Origin: Pseudoalteromonas sp. T1lg23B
GTDB lineage: Bacteria; Pseudomonadota; Gammaproteobacteria; Enterobacterales; Alteromonadaceae
DNA: 64,000 nt
Assembly (NCBI RefSeq): GCF_002964665.1
Contig: NZ_PQBZ01000034.1
Coordinates: 248,429 to 312,428, forward strand
Direction: 5' to 3'
Numbering within the stretch: position 1 is the first letter of the stretch; the number at the start of each line of letters is the position of its first letter. The position numbers and the translations under genes are program-made. This document shows, in pieces, positions 17,197 to 26,509 of this stretch. The notes under the pieces are model-generated. The model searched no databases. It was not told the origin of the DNA and saw nothing but the letters and a program-made list of their open reading frames with translations.

Positions 17197-19989
17197 TCAG
17201 ACTGCTTGAGTGGTACTATGTTCAACTTCAATCCAGTCTTTTTCATCAACCCAGTTTTGGCTGCCATTTTTAACGCTGCGAATAGGGACGATGTAATCGC
17301 AACTGATCTGCGGCTTTACCGAAGCAAAAATTGGCACAAACCCAAAGCTTAACGCCGTTTCTATAATGGCTTTTTGGTTTTGTGGATCAATATCGGCCGC
17401 CTCATCAATGTAAATCGGTATACGATAAAGCGCTTGCTCTTGATCAGACAGCAAATAACGTATGAACAACATACCACATAACAACTTGATTGTAATACGT
17501 GTACCATTCGAACCCGCCGAATCAATTTTATCGAAATGTTCGGTTTCTCCCGCGCGATTAACCACCTCAAATCGTATGTCAAACAGGTCTGTCAGTGTTA
17601 AACCTGCTTTATCACTGGCGAGCTTGATCAAATGATCTTTAGCTTCATTGACTGCTTTCTCATCACTTGGTTGTGAAGATAACAGATCAAAGTTATCACC
17701 TTGTTCATAGTTGTCTGACGTACTAATGATGGTATCGATACTGTCCACGAGCATCTTACGCGGGATTACATTAATCTTAAATGACTGTAAATTTGAGATG
17801 CGATGTTGGCTGATCCCACGGTTGAAACTGTTCATTTCGCGTCGCAATCTATCTAGGTCTTCACGTAGCCCTTTGATGGTTGCCGCAACCTCGGTTAAAG
17901 CGACTCGTGCTTGTCTGTTTACCGCATCACGTTCATTGTCAATATTATGATAGGCACTGATCAGCTTGGCATATTTACTGGTCTCATCCGTTTCATTATC
18001 AAACTTGGTGATGCCCGCGTTATAAATGTGCAAATAGGTGTTGCGTACATTGACTGCCAGATTTCTCAGCTCATTACAGTCTTTGTTAAACTGATGAACA
18101 ACCTCAGCCAAGTTATCAAAATCGAGCTTCACATCAATAGGATAGGGGGCTTGCTTACCACTGAAAATATCCAAGGTATGGTCAATACGTTCCGACTTAA
18201 CTTGTCGTAAACGGTCGCTCTGACGAGATAATAAATCTTGTTTACTCTTAATGATTGAGCGTCTATCAGAGATTGATCCTGCGTTGCGCTGCACATCTTG
18301 TAAATACTCATCAACTTGCTCTCGCTCTGCATTGAGTTGCTCGCGCAATAACTCCTGAGCCTCGACAGATTGCAGCATGGTTTGATATTGTTCGAAACGT
18401 TTGAGGGCACTTTCCAGACCCATTAACTCATCGTATAAGGCATCACGTTCTTGCTGTTTTTGAGCCACGTTAGCAGCCACTTCTCGTTGTTGCTTGAACT
18501 CAACGAGAGACTGCTGGAGCGCATCAAGCTGGGCGTTAAGCTGCTCTTTATTTTCACCGCTTTGCATCTGCACTGGGCTGAGTTTTTTGAGCTTGATAAT
18601 GGCACCCGGAACTGTAAGCTCTCCTCCTTTTACATTAGCAGAAAGCTTTTCTAAGAACTCACCAAAAGCATCATCATCTGTGATGGTGATATCGCCTTGG
18701 TTAGTGGTTGCAAAAGACAACAAATCAGGGTTTAAAATACGTGAAATCTCTTCAACTTCTTTTAAAGACAAATCTTCACGCATACGAGTAAATAGATTGA
18801 ATTCAAGGTTTTTAAGTTGCAGCTTTAGGCTCTTAATTTGCTTTTGGGTTTCATTGATACGGTAATCGAGCGTATGTAGGCTTTGTCCCTGGGCGCTATT
18901 GATCGAAAATGACAGTTGCTCATATTCTTTTTTCAATAGCTGTAAGTTGGTTTTCAGCGTTGCATGATTGGTCAGCTCAAATTCTGATTTGAGAGCATGA
19001 TAATCAATAAACCATTGTTCAATTTGGGTTTGGCGACGTTCAATATCACGCGATTGCTGCAAATATAGCTGTTGTTTTTGCTCGAAATCATGCTTTTCTT
19101 GCTCGATATCTTCTAATTGTGCGTTTAGCTCAGCCATATGCTCTTGTTGATAGTGATCGTATTCAACTAAGGCAACATCAATTTTCGGGGCATAGGCTGC
19201 AAGTTTGCCCTTAATGGTGGCCTCGCTTTCAAGCATGGTTTCAAGGGCAGCTATCGGTTCTTGCATTGACTCTAGTGCGGCAAGCTCTCGACGTGAACGA
19301 TTTACTTTATCAAACGCGCGTCGCCAAACCTCATAAAAGTCAACACGAGAGTTAGACATGTGGCGTTCAAAAACTCTTAACATGAAGCGCTTAACATCGC
19401 TTGCCCCAAGTTTATGCAGGTTTAGGATCCTACGGAAGATTTCTTTATAGATAGCTGCATCTTGAACATTGTTCAGTGGGATCATTTTTAGGTTGACGTC
19501 ACCATCAAACGGGGTAGCGCCGCCAGTCAATAGCGCGTTTAGCTCTTGTGCCTTGAGTTCTATTGGTTTTTTACCTTGGGCTTCGAGATGTTTAAATAGC
19601 TTAGTGTATTTAATAATGCTTTTACCTTCGGTAAAGTCATCAAGCGACAGTTTACCAGGGAAGCAAAAAAACTGATGGGCAAATCCGGCTATTTTACCAA
19701 GCCCTGCAACACCTATTACCACATCTCCATGGGGAAGGTTGGCTTCTAGCAAAATATATGATTGGTCGGTCGAGAAATAGAATTTTCTGGTTTCTTCTAA
19801 ATCGTGTCCATCCCATTCGGTCAATCGCAAGTCATTAATTAGAGGAAACTGTAATGCATTGATAACCGAACTTTTACCAGTATTGTTTGGTGCACAAATC
19901 GAGGCACTTTTATCTAAAGGGATAACACATTTGGCATAACCGGCTGTATTTAATAATGCTAATTTACTTAGCCCATATAACTTACTCAT
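17197..19989 (-). CDS. mksB: MksB, SMC-like condensin ATPase
   Basis: A 930-residue SMC-like protein. The N-terminal head has a P-loop APNNTGKSS at 33-41. Two long coiled-coil stretches (roughly 230-420 and 460-720) flank a short hinge region. The C-terminal head carries SAGSNGTRITIKLL (signature-like) and YIDEAADIDPQ (Walker B with catalytic Glu). Length is well below MukB (about 1480) and fits MksB-type condensins. It starts with an ATGA overlap on mksE, so translation is coupled. With MksE and MksF it should bind and extrude DNA loops for chromosome organisation; related JetABC proteins defend against plasmids together with JetD. The DUF4136 gene follows. Symbol assigned from gene order F-E-B and from head motifs, not from a search. 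Confidence 0.8.
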   Translation of the reverse strand: MSKLYGLSKLALLNTAGYAKCVIPLDKSASICAPNNTGKSSVINALQFPLINDLRLTEWDGHDLEETRKFYFSTDQSYILLEANLPHGDVVIGVAGLGKIAGFAHQFFCFPGKLSLDDFTEGKSIIKYTKLFKHLEAQGKKPIELKAQELNALLTGGATPFDGDVNLKMIPLNNVQDAAIYKEIFRRILNLHKLGASDVKRFMLRVFERHMSNSRVDFYEVWRRAFDKVNRSRRELAALESMQEPIAALETMLESEATIKGKLAAYAPKIDVALVEYDHYQQEHMAELNAQLEDIEQEKHDFEQKQQLYLQQSRDIERRQTQIEQWFIDYHALKSEFELTNHATLKTNLQLLKKEYEQLSFSINSAQGQSLHTLDYRINETQKQIKSLKLQLKNLEFNLFTRMREDLSLKEVEEISRILNPDLLSFATTNQGDITITDDDAFGEFLEKLSANVKGGELTVPGAIIKLKKLSPVQMQSGENKEQLNAQLDALQQSLVEFKQQREVAANVAQKQQERDALYDELMGLESALKRFEQYQTMLQSVEAQELLREQLNAEREQVDEYLQDVQRNAGSISDRRSIIKSKQDLLSRQSDRLRQVKSERIDHTLDIFSGKQAPYPIDVKLDFDNLAEVVHQFNKDCNELRNLAVNVRNTYLHIYNAGITKFDNETDETSKYAKLISAYHNIDNERDAVNRQARVALTEVAATIKGLREDLDRLRREMNSFNRGISQHRISNLQSFKINVIPRKMLVDSIDTIISTSDNYEQGDNFDLLSSQPSDEKAVNEAKDHLIKLASDKAGLTLTDLFDIRFEVVNRAGETEHFDKIDSAGSNGTRITIKLLCGMLFIRYLLSDQEQALYRIPIYIDEAADIDPQNQKAIIETALSFGFVPIFASVKPQISCDYIVPIRSVKNGSQNWVDEKDWIEVEHSTTQAV

Positions 19990-20537
19990 ACTTCTTCCTC
20001 GAGTCCGTCAATACTATCTTCATTTACTTCCATTAGCGCATCTATGTAGCGATAAATAGGGGCTAAATGCATAAAACCTTGTTCTACTTCTTTTGCTAGA
20101 CCAAGTCGCACCATTCTCAAATACACGTCTTTGCGTAAGTCTGAGCCAGAAAAGATTTCAAGTTGATCAAATAGGTGTTTATTTAATTGTACTAATGTTT
20201 GCATTAACTCAAGATCGGCAACCTCATCGAACAAAGCGCGTAGTGGGTCTTTGCCCTGATTCGCATAGTGCTCAATAAGAATAAAGACTGTCAGTGCAAT
20301 GGCGCGTGAGATCTTGCCCATATTAGGAGTGCTTTCATCGCTGGCAAGATAGTAAAAACCACGGCCGTCATGTTGTAAGTCGTGGCCTAAGGCGCAAAAA
20401 AGAGCTTGATAGGCGTCTATGTTTTGGTCCAGTTGCTGCCAGAGTGTGGTGTCTTGTTCGCTGATATGATAACCGCTCACCAATTTTTTATTGATAGCGT
20501 GCAATTCGGTCAGCTCTGATAAGTTAATCTGTGTCAT
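19986..20537 (-). CDS. mksE: MksE, condensin accessory subunit
   Basis: The ATG at 20537 overlaps the end of mksF by 14 bases; an earlier TTG at 20582 is unlikely. The 183-residue protein is acidic and helical with winged-helix-like blocks such as LHAINKKLVSGYHISEQD and SDLRKDVYLRMVRLGLAKEVEQGF, and ends in Glu-rich residues. In MukBEF-like complexes the E subunit (kite) dimerises and docks on the kleisin F, controlling DNA passage. Gene position between mksF and mksB, size and features support MksE. No Shine-Dalgarno sequence is strong, and the overlap implies coupled translation. Confidence 0.75.
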   Translation of the reverse strand: MTQINLSELTELHAINKKLVSGYHISEQDTTLWQQLDQNIDAYQALFCALGHDLQHDGRGFYYLASDESTPNMGKISRAIALTVFILIEHYANQGKDPLRALFDEVADLELMQTLVQLNKHLFDQLEIFSGSDLRKDVYLRMVRLGLAKEVEQGFMHLAPIYRYIDALMEVNEDSIDGLEEEV

Positions 20538-21798
20538 GGTTTTTTTCTTGTACTGTGCTTGCGTTGAACGGATAAAGTGCAAAGGTATGTTCGTTGATTG
20601 TTACCTTGCTGCGTTCGTTGTCTTGTTGTAATTCAAAATCTGAGTCGCTGACGAGCTTTTGATATAAAAACAGCATCTCGTCAGCGTCGAGGCTAGGGTA
20701 TTGAGTTGTTAAAAAGCCCAGTAAAGCCTGACGTTTGTTGCCATTATTGGCAAAGGTGCGTGCAAATGCTGTGCGTACATCTTGATAATCTGGAATATTT
20801 GGGCTGTGATACGCGGGCACATCGGTTTGATCAGGCAGTTGATAATCGTCATGTTCGAACTGGGCCAAGCTAGCCATATAAGCAACCATGTGGCGCTTTT
20901 GTCCAAGCGAAAAGCGTTGTACGTCAGAAACAAACTCTGGTTGAACGGCTGTAAGCATACGATCAACACCATTTTTACGGATCATGCCGAGCACTTTGGC
21001 TGCTTGTCGCGTTATCAATGTGTTACGACGTAGCTCTTCACGCAACGGCATCAGCATATCCGCACTTTTACGTAAACTTTCGCGTCCGATTAAATGCATA
21101 TCTAAAATACGTGTACGCAACTGCTCAAGCATGCGTTTGTCGTGGGCGCCTCGACCAAACAACTCAATGCTGTCTATTTGCTTACTAATTTGTAGCTCGA
21201 TCACTGCAAAACAGGCATGAAACTGACCACGAATATCGACCATTTCCAACATAGGTTCAATGTATTCATCGAAGGCTTCAATCACCGCACGATAGCGTTT
21301 TTGTAATGACACCGTGCTATTGTCAGATTTCGCTTGCTCAACAATATTAAAAATAGCGCTTTCATTGTGTTGAAATAATTTCACTATCTTACGGACTCGC
21401 TCGTCCATAATGCGGCTAAAACGACGTAATTCACTAAAATCAGCTTCTTCTCCCGCTTGCTGTAAACGCGTACCAAGGCGCTCCAGATCTTTGACCAGCA
21501 CAGTAATTTCTTCAGCTAAACCAAGGTCTTCTTCTTGTAACAAAAAGCTGGCAAAATCAGCGACTGCACGGTTGATCTCCAGTTGTGAGGATTTCGCTAA
21601 AGGTATGATTATCTCTTGATTTAACAAGCGATTAGTTTCTCTGAAAATGCGCTCACTGGTCCACTGTGGGTTTTTGTGCTTTATGACGTTTTGAACATCT
21701 TTTAAGCTGAAATCGGTCATTTTAAACCGTTTAAAAAGCAGCTCTAAAACACCCCAATGTTCATTGAGTGTGTTCAATACTTTTTTTGCTGGGATCAT
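20524..21798 (-). CDS. mksF: MksF, kleisin-like condensin subunit
   Basis: The first gene of the mks operon; 424 residues, helical and charged. N-terminal residues about 1-100 look like the winged-helix region expected of a MukF/kleisin subunit (NVIKHKNPQWTSERIFRETN), the middle is a long helical bundle with heptad-like repeats (ITVLVKDLERLGTRLQQAG), and the C-terminus carries DADEMLFLYQKL before a short beta-rich tail. It would bridge the MksB heads and carry MksE. The promoter must lie in the 150 bases shared with nhaD. No mksG/jetD nuclease gene follows mksB, which fits a housekeeping condensin more than a Wadjet defence set. Confidence 0.75.
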   Translation of the reverse strand: MIPAKKVLNTLNEHWGVLELLFKRFKMTDFSLKDVQNVIKHKNPQWTSERIFRETNRLLNQEIIIPLAKSSQLEINRAVADFASFLLQEEDLGLAEEITVLVKDLERLGTRLQQAGEEADFSELRRFSRIMDERVRKIVKLFQHNESAIFNIVEQAKSDNSTVSLQKRYRAVIEAFDEYIEPMLEMVDIRGQFHACFAVIELQISKQIDSIELFGRGAHDKRMLEQLRTRILDMHLIGRESLRKSADMLMPLREELRRNTLITRQAAKVLGMIRKNGVDRMLTAVQPEFVSDVQRFSLGQKRHMVAYMASLAQFEHDDYQLPDQTDVPAYHSPNIPDYQDVRTAFARTFANNGNKRQALLGFLTTQYPSLDADEMLFLYQKLVSDSDFELQQDNERSKVTINEHTFALYPFNASTVQEKNHDTD

Positions 21799-21948
21799 AA
21801 CTTTCCAGTTTGTATCTATTTTGTGACATGCAGGGTAAATTAATTACGACTAGTCGTAGCGCATACTCGCAGCAAATGCTATTCTTCGCGCCGATTTACA
21901 CGTTACCTTCAAACTTATTTACTTTTACTTACAGGTTGTTTACGCAAT

Positions 21949-23196
21949 ATGGTTACGCCCATTATCCTTACCCTGATAGCGATTGCGTTCTTGCTTATCG
22001 TTATAGAGGATATCATCCATGTAAACAAGGCCAAAACTACCCTTTTTTTTGGTACTTTATGTTGGATTATCGCTTTTATCTCCCCAATTCATGGTCAAAG
22101 CCCAGAAACTGTACAACATCAGCTAGATCATAACATTCTTGAAATCGCTACTCTATGGCTTTTCTTGATGGCTGCAATGACATTTGTTGCCTATTTAAAC
22201 TCCAAAGGATTTATCCAAAACATCGTACATCGTGTTATGCCCGCACAGATAAGCGAAAGAAAGCTGATGTTTCTGGTGGGGATCTCAGCTTTTGTGTTTT
22301 CGTCGATTTCAGACAACATTACCGCAACGTTGATTTCACTGGCGGTGGTGATGTCATTAAAGCTAGACCCAAAGAAGCTGATAAAATATGCCACATTAAT
22401 CATCTTCAGCGTAAACAGTGGTGGTGTATCACTCATTACGGGTGATGTAACCACACTGATGATTTTCTTGGCTGATAAAGTAACCATTCCTGATCTATTA
22501 CTATTGATTGCCCCTGCACTAGTTAGTGTCATTGCCCTTGCTGCTATGTTATCAGTGGGAATGAATAAAACTCTTGAGTTTCATAAAAGTGAATTAAGAC
22601 GCATTGAAAAAACCGATATTACAATTGCGGTGATCTTCATGTCGACCATCTTTGCGACGCTGTTTCTGAGCGTGCAGTACCAAGTGCCACCCTTACTGAC
22701 ATTTTTATTCGGTCTATCGTTAATGTTTTTGGTCGCGCAGTTCTTGATGCGTAAAAAAGACGTTAATAAAAAAATCATCGATTACATCCGAGAAATTGAA
22801 TATGACACGCTACTATTTTTCGTGGGTGTGTTGCTATTAGTCGGGGCGTTAAAAGAAGTGGGTGTGCTTGCTATGTTCACTGACTTATATGTTTACATGA
22901 GTCCAGAGTACGCAAACTATTTGATGGGATTGCTATCAGCAGCGGTTGATAACGTGCCTCTTACCGCAGCGTTGTTAAAGGCCGATATTACCATGACTGC
23001 GCAACAATGGTTGATGTTCACCTACGCAACGGGAGTCGGTGGTTCAATGTTAGTGATTGGTTCTGCGGCAGGCATTATCGCGATGAGTAAAGTTAAGGCA
23101 TTGACATTTATGAGTTATCTAAGAATGTCAGTGTACTTATTGGTGGCTTACAGCATCGGTTATGCAGGCGCATACTTGTCAGGTCAGTTTATTTGA
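21949..23196 (+). CDS. nhaD: NhaD-type Na+/H+ antiporter
   Basis: A 415-residue protein with about 11-12 hydrophobic segments. Diagnostic ion-transporter superfamily pieces are SSISDNITATL near residue 125 and AVDNVPLTAALL near 325, the repeated Asp-Asn motifs of NhaD. It exchanges Na+ (and Li+) for protons across the inner membrane, a common need in seawater bacteria. ATG at 21949 is used; the frame is otherwise closed upstream. It is divergent from mksF and is followed by a good terminator at 23259-23281. Confidence 0.9.
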   Translation: MVTPIILTLIAIAFLLIVIEDIIHVNKAKTTLFFGTLCWIIAFISPIHGQSPETVQHQLDHNILEIATLWLFLMAAMTFVAYLNSKGFIQNIVHRVMPAQISERKLMFLVGISAFVFSSISDNITATLISLAVVMSLKLDPKKLIKYATLIIFSVNSGGVSLITGDVTTLMIFLADKVTIPDLLLLIAPALVSVIALAAMLSVGMNKTLEFHKSELRRIEKTDITIAVIFMSTIFATLFLSVQYQVPPLLTFLFGLSLMFLVAQFLMRKKDVNKKIIDYIREIEYDTLLFFVGVLLLVGALKEVGVLAMFTDLYVYMSPEYANYLMGLLSAAVDNVPLTAALLKADITMTAQQWLMFTYATGVGGSMLVIGSAAGIIAMSKVKALTFMSYLRMSVYLLVAYSIGYAGAYLSGQFI

Positions 23197-23258
23197 TGTT
23201 TTTTAGGTGTCTCGAAAATTAAAACTTGACACCTAGACGGCTAAAAGATACTTTTTAC

Positions 23259-23281
23259 AAGCCCGCTCTTTGAGTGGGCTT
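23259..23281 (+). terminator. Rho-independent terminator of nhaD
   Basis: Stem AAGCCCGCTC/GAGTGGGCTT (with one G-T pair) and a three-base loop, followed by TTATTTT. Confidence 0.85.
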
Positions 23282-23320
23282 TTATTTTGCTGTTATTCAG
23301 GTTGGATAACGCAAAATAAA

Positions 23321-23485
23321 CAGAAGAGGCGCGATGCTTAGGTATTTAACGGTAGGTGACGAAAACCAGTGACCGTTAAAGAGGGAAGTACTCGCCGAGG
23401 AAAGTAGTAGTACGTCGCTGCGACTTTTCGGTTTACGAGGCTGAATCCTCGGAACTGTCACCGTTTTAATGGTGGAGAGCTTCTG
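23321..23485 (+). ncRNA. Lysine riboswitch (L box) aptamer controlling lysC
   Basis: The P1 strands are CAGAAG (23321-23326) and CTTCTG (23480-23485). Between them lie the conserved L-box pieces in order: AGAGGCGCGATGC, a GGTA stretch, GAGGGAAGTACTCGCCGAGG (23382 onwards), a GGCTGAATCCTCGG arm, ACTGTCACCG, and TGGTGGAGAGCTTCTGG. This agrees piece by piece with the known lysine riboswitch class. It sits directly upstream of lysC, the usual target in gammaproteobacteria. High lysine should stabilise P1 and let the overlapping downstream hairpin form. Confidence 0.92.
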
Positions 23486-23539
23486 GCAAAGGTCATTTCA
23501 CATACATATTGTACCTACAATTGCCAAGTTCTCCTTTTT
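23475..23539 (+). terminator. Riboswitch-controlled terminator (expression platform)
   Basis: GAGAGCTTCTGGCAA (23475-23489) pairs with TTGCCAAGTTCTC (23521-23533), giving 13 pairs with one two-base bulge, plus an inner AGGT/ACCT helix, followed by CTTTTTA (23534-23540). Its 5' strand contains the 3' strand of riboswitch P1, so terminator and P1 compete for the same bases. The exact polarity of control (which state ends transcription) needs a structure calculation. Confidence 0.75.
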
Positions 23540-23577
23540 ACATTGACCCATAAAAGTTGCGGTCACAAGGAGATATA

Positions 23578-24924
23578 ATGAACTCGCAGTACACAGTCGC
23601 AAAGTTTGGCGGAACCAGTGTAGCCGATTATTCAGCCATGCAACGCTGTGCAAAAATCATTAAAGATGATAGCCAAGTTCGAGTTGTGGCTGTCAGCGCC
23701 AGCGCTGGCGTTACCAATCATCTTGTCACACTCACTCAGCAAAAAGCAGATGAGCAACAGCGCTTAGAGTTGGTCCAGGCTGTACTGGATATCCAAGATG
23801 CTATTCTGGCTGAGCTGTCGCTTGATGCCGACTTAGCACAAGGGTTTGAGCAAACAATCACCGAGTTTAAGGCGTTGGCTATGCTGCCAGCTTTAAGTTC
23901 TCAGCAATGTGACGAGATGCTCAGTTTTGGCGAGCGCTTGTCTTCATATCTATTCACGCAGGTTTTGAGAAACATGGACATTGATGCTGAACGCTTTGAT
24001 GTGCGTAAAGTGCTCAAAACTGATAATCGCTTTGGTAAAGCGACGCCAGATATTGCGGCCACGGCGGTTGCAGCGCACAAACACCTGATACCGATGTTAG
24101 ATGAGAAAGTAATCGTGACTCAAGGGTTTATTGGCAGCGATCAATATGGCCAAACGACCACGCTAGGACGAGGGGGGTCCGATTACAGTGCGGCGCTGCT
24201 TGCTGAGGCTATCAATGCACGAAGTGTTCACATTTGGACCGATGTGGTCGGTATATTCAGCACAGACCCTAGACTGTGCAACAAAGCAACACCAATCGCA
24301 CGACTGAGCTTTGATGAGGCTGCTGAAATGGCAACATTTGGTGCTAAGGTGTTGCATCCTGCTACGATTTTACCGGCAAGTAGAAGTGGTATTGCGGTGT
24401 TTGTTGGCTCTAGTAGAGACCCCCAGGCCGGAGGGACATGGATTGAAAAAGAGAAATCAAACACGCCGGGCATTCGTGCGGTTACACAACGTAAAAACCA
24501 AATACTACTGACCTTGAAGAGCCCTGAAATGCTGCTAGCGAGTGGCTTTTTAGCACGTATATTTACGATTTTAAGCGCTTACAATATTTCTGTTGATTTG
24601 GTTACAACCTCAGAGATCAGTGTTGCTATCACTTTAGATAACGCTCAAAATGCTTCTCGACCAGAGTTGGATCAGGCATGTTTGCAAGAGCTCAGTGAAT
24701 TTTGTCACGTGACGGTAGAAAATAACCTGACGCTTGTTGCGCTCATTGGGTCTGAAATCCAGTTAAAACAACATGAAATGAACTTAATGCAGGTATTGAG
24801 TGACTTTAATATTCGTTTGATATGCCATGGTGCGAGCAAGCATAATTTGTGCTTCTTGGTTGAACAGTCACATTCAGATCATGTTGTGCAATCAATCCAT
24901 GCGCGATTACTAGAATCGGCCTAG
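23578..24924 (+). CDS. lysC: Lysine-sensitive aspartokinase III
   Basis: ATG at 23578 with AAGGAG at 23567-23572; an upstream in-frame start at 23557 is not used. The 448-residue length matches E. coli LysC. The kinase domain begins VAKFGGTSVADY, with later LGRGGSDYSAALLAEAI and VHIWTDVVGIFSTDPR (aspartate and ATP sites). Two ACT domains follow (about 310-375 and 385-448), with the TTSEISVAITLD stretch typical of lysine binding. The enzyme phosphorylates L-aspartate, the first step to lysine, threonine and methionine. The riboswitch upstream adds RNA control to the protein's own lysine inhibition. Confidence 0.94.
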   Translation: MNSQYTVAKFGGTSVADYSAMQRCAKIIKDDSQVRVVAVSASAGVTNHLVTLTQQKADEQQRLELVQAVLDIQDAILAELSLDADLAQGFEQTITEFKALAMLPALSSQQCDEMLSFGERLSSYLFTQVLRNMDIDAERFDVRKVLKTDNRFGKATPDIAATAVAAHKHLIPMLDEKVIVTQGFIGSDQYGQTTTLGRGGSDYSAALLAEAINARSVHIWTDVVGIFSTDPRLCNKATPIARLSFDEAAEMATFGAKVLHPATILPASRSGIAVFVGSSRDPQAGGTWIEKEKSNTPGIRAVTQRKNQILLTLKSPEMLLASGFLARIFTILSAYNISVDLVTTSEISVAITLDNAQNASRPELDQACLQELSEFCHVTVENNLTLVALIGSEIQLKQHEMNLMQVLSDFNIRLICHGASKHNLCFLVEQSHSDHVVQSIHARLLESA

Positions 24925-24937
24925 CGGTAAATTTTAA

Positions 24938-24963
24938 ATATGGCAATCGCGAGGTTGCCATAT
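24938..24963 (+). terminator. Hairpin terminator after lysC
   Basis: Stem ATATGGCAA/TTGCCATAT with an eight-base loop, 14 bases after the stop; TTTTTA follows after a short spacer (CTAGTA). Confidence 0.7.
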
Positions 24964-25134
24964 CTAGTATTTTTACGGCGGTTGCTTGATGCGGGTACTA
25001 ATGGCTTTGTATTCAGTCTATTAGCGATTACAGCAAGGCATAACTAACGCACTGATATGGACCTATTTTATTCGCATTTTTTAACAACTTGAGTATAATC
25101 GGCCACCTAAAATAATAACTAAATTTGACATTCT

Positions 25135-26457
25135 ATGGCTCAATTACGAGATGGTTTTCAAAGCCGAATTGGCTTTGTACTCGCTGCGGCGGGTGCTGCG
25201 GTAGGACTTGGTAATATTTGGGGATTTCCCACACAAGCTGCGAATCACGGTGGTGGGGCGTTCTTACTTGTTTATTTTATTGTTATATTCTTGTTAGCGT
25301 TGCCAGCACTGTACACTGAGCTCTATCTTGGTCATCAGGCACAATCCAACCCCGTTAATGCGCTTCGCCAGGCGTGGCATGAAAAAGCACCTAAAGTTGG
25401 GGCTACTGCTGGCTACCTTGGCCTAAGTGGTGCAATTATCATGCTTAGCTTCTATTCAATTGTGGCAGGCTGGATGTTGGCATACTCACTGGAGCCCATC
25501 AGTCGCGCATTAGGTTTTGAGCAAGTCAGTGCATTTTTGCAAGGTGATTCTATGGCGCGTAATTTTGTTTTCACGCCACTTATGTTGCTGCTCACCGCCA
25601 GTATCATTCTCAAAGGGGTAAAGTCCGGCATCGAAGCTTGGTCGCGGCGCTTAATGCCAATGTTGCTTATGTTATTGGTTGCTTTGATAGGGTATATCGC
25701 AACCTTAGACGGGGCTGCCGAAGGCTTTAGCGCCTATTTAAAGCCAGATTTTGCCAAAATTACAGACCCAGATCTGATCATTGCTGCGATGGGACAAGCG
25801 TTTTTCTCTTTATCTCTTGGGGTGGGGTGTATGATGATCTACGGCTCTTACCTTAAACCGAACGAAAATCTACCTAAGTTAACATTAAGTGTTGCGGCAT
25901 TGGATACTGGTGTTGCGTTTCTCGCTGGGCTGTTAATTATTCCTGCGGTATTTGTGGCGCAGCATAACGGCGTGCAAGTTTTCCAAGATGGAAAGCTCAT
26001 TGGTGAAGGTCGTCTCATCTTTGCGGTATTGCCAGAGCTGTTTGCAAGTATGGGCGCGATTGGCCTTTGGGTCGGGTTAACGTTTTTTGTATTGATGTCT
26101 ATTGCATCACTCACCTCAACTATTTCTTCAACCGAAATCCCAGTATCATTTTTAGTTGAAAATCATGGCCTAGAGCGTAAGACCGCAACTTGGTGGGTTA
26201 CGTTGGTTATCATGCTAGTTGCCAGCGCCATTATCCTAAATTTCGAGTGGATGTTTGCTTTGGTGATCAGTCTGTTCACCCAATATCAATTACCTTTGAT
26301 GGGCCTATTTTACTTTATTACGGTAGGCTGGATGTGGAAACGTGGTAACCAACTTAGACTTGAGTGCAAAGGCGCACACTATTGGTTTGCTCAGTATGTA
26401 CGTTTTGTATGTCCTGTGCTGATGACCGCGGTATTTCTCAATGTTGCGATGAAATAA
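25135..26457 (+). CDS. Sodium-dependent transporter (NSS/SNF family)
   Basis: A 440-residue membrane protein. The N-terminus GFVLAAAGAAVGLGNIWGFP is the NSS signature with the unwound first helix and sodium site; HGGGAFLLVY follows in helix 2, and the protein has about 11 helices, the prokaryotic NSS number. Such proteins import amino acids with Na+; the substrate cannot be read here. No ribosome site is obvious before the ATG at 25135. The gene stands alone and ends at a bidirectional terminator (26468-26493). Confidence 0.9.
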   Translation: MAQLRDGFQSRIGFVLAAAGAAVGLGNIWGFPTQAANHGGGAFLLVYFIVIFLLALPALYTELYLGHQAQSNPVNALRQAWHEKAPKVGATAGYLGLSGAIIMLSFYSIVAGWMLAYSLEPISRALGFEQVSAFLQGDSMARNFVFTPLMLLLTASIILKGVKSGIEAWSRRLMPMLLMLLVALIGYIATLDGAAEGFSAYLKPDFAKITDPDLIIAAMGQAFFSLSLGVGCMMIYGSYLKPNENLPKLTLSVAALDTGVAFLAGLLIIPAVFVAQHNGVQVFQDGKLIGEGRLIFAVLPELFASMGAIGLWVGLTFFVLMSIASLTSTISSTEIPVSFLVENHGLERKTATWWVTLVIMLVASAIILNFEWMFALVISLFTQYQLPLMGLFYFITVGWMWKRGNQLRLECKGAHYWFAQYVRFVCPVLMTAVFLNVAMK

Positions 26458-26467
26458 AAGTGCATTG

Positions 26468-26493
26468 AAAAAGCGCCAATATGGCGCTTTTTT
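26468..26493. terminator. Bidirectional terminator between convergent genes
   Basis: AAAAAGCGCC-AATAT-GGCGCTTTTTT. The A run on one side and T run on the other serve the NSS gene (plus) and the DUF5916 gene (minus). Confidence 0.9.
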
Positions 26494-26509
26494 ACTACTT
26501 AAAACTAAT

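Larger units (their letters stand above)
23197..23577. other. 381-base leader between nhaD and lysC
   Basis: This stretch is fully explained: nhaD terminator (23259-23281), lysine riboswitch (23321-23485), its expression-platform terminator (23475-23539) and the lysC ribosome site AAGGAG at 23567-23572. No open frame is present. Confidence 0.85.

Noticed and set aside
24571..24584. TTTAAGCGCTTACA inside lysC
   Set aside because: It lies within coding sequence with no promoter context.
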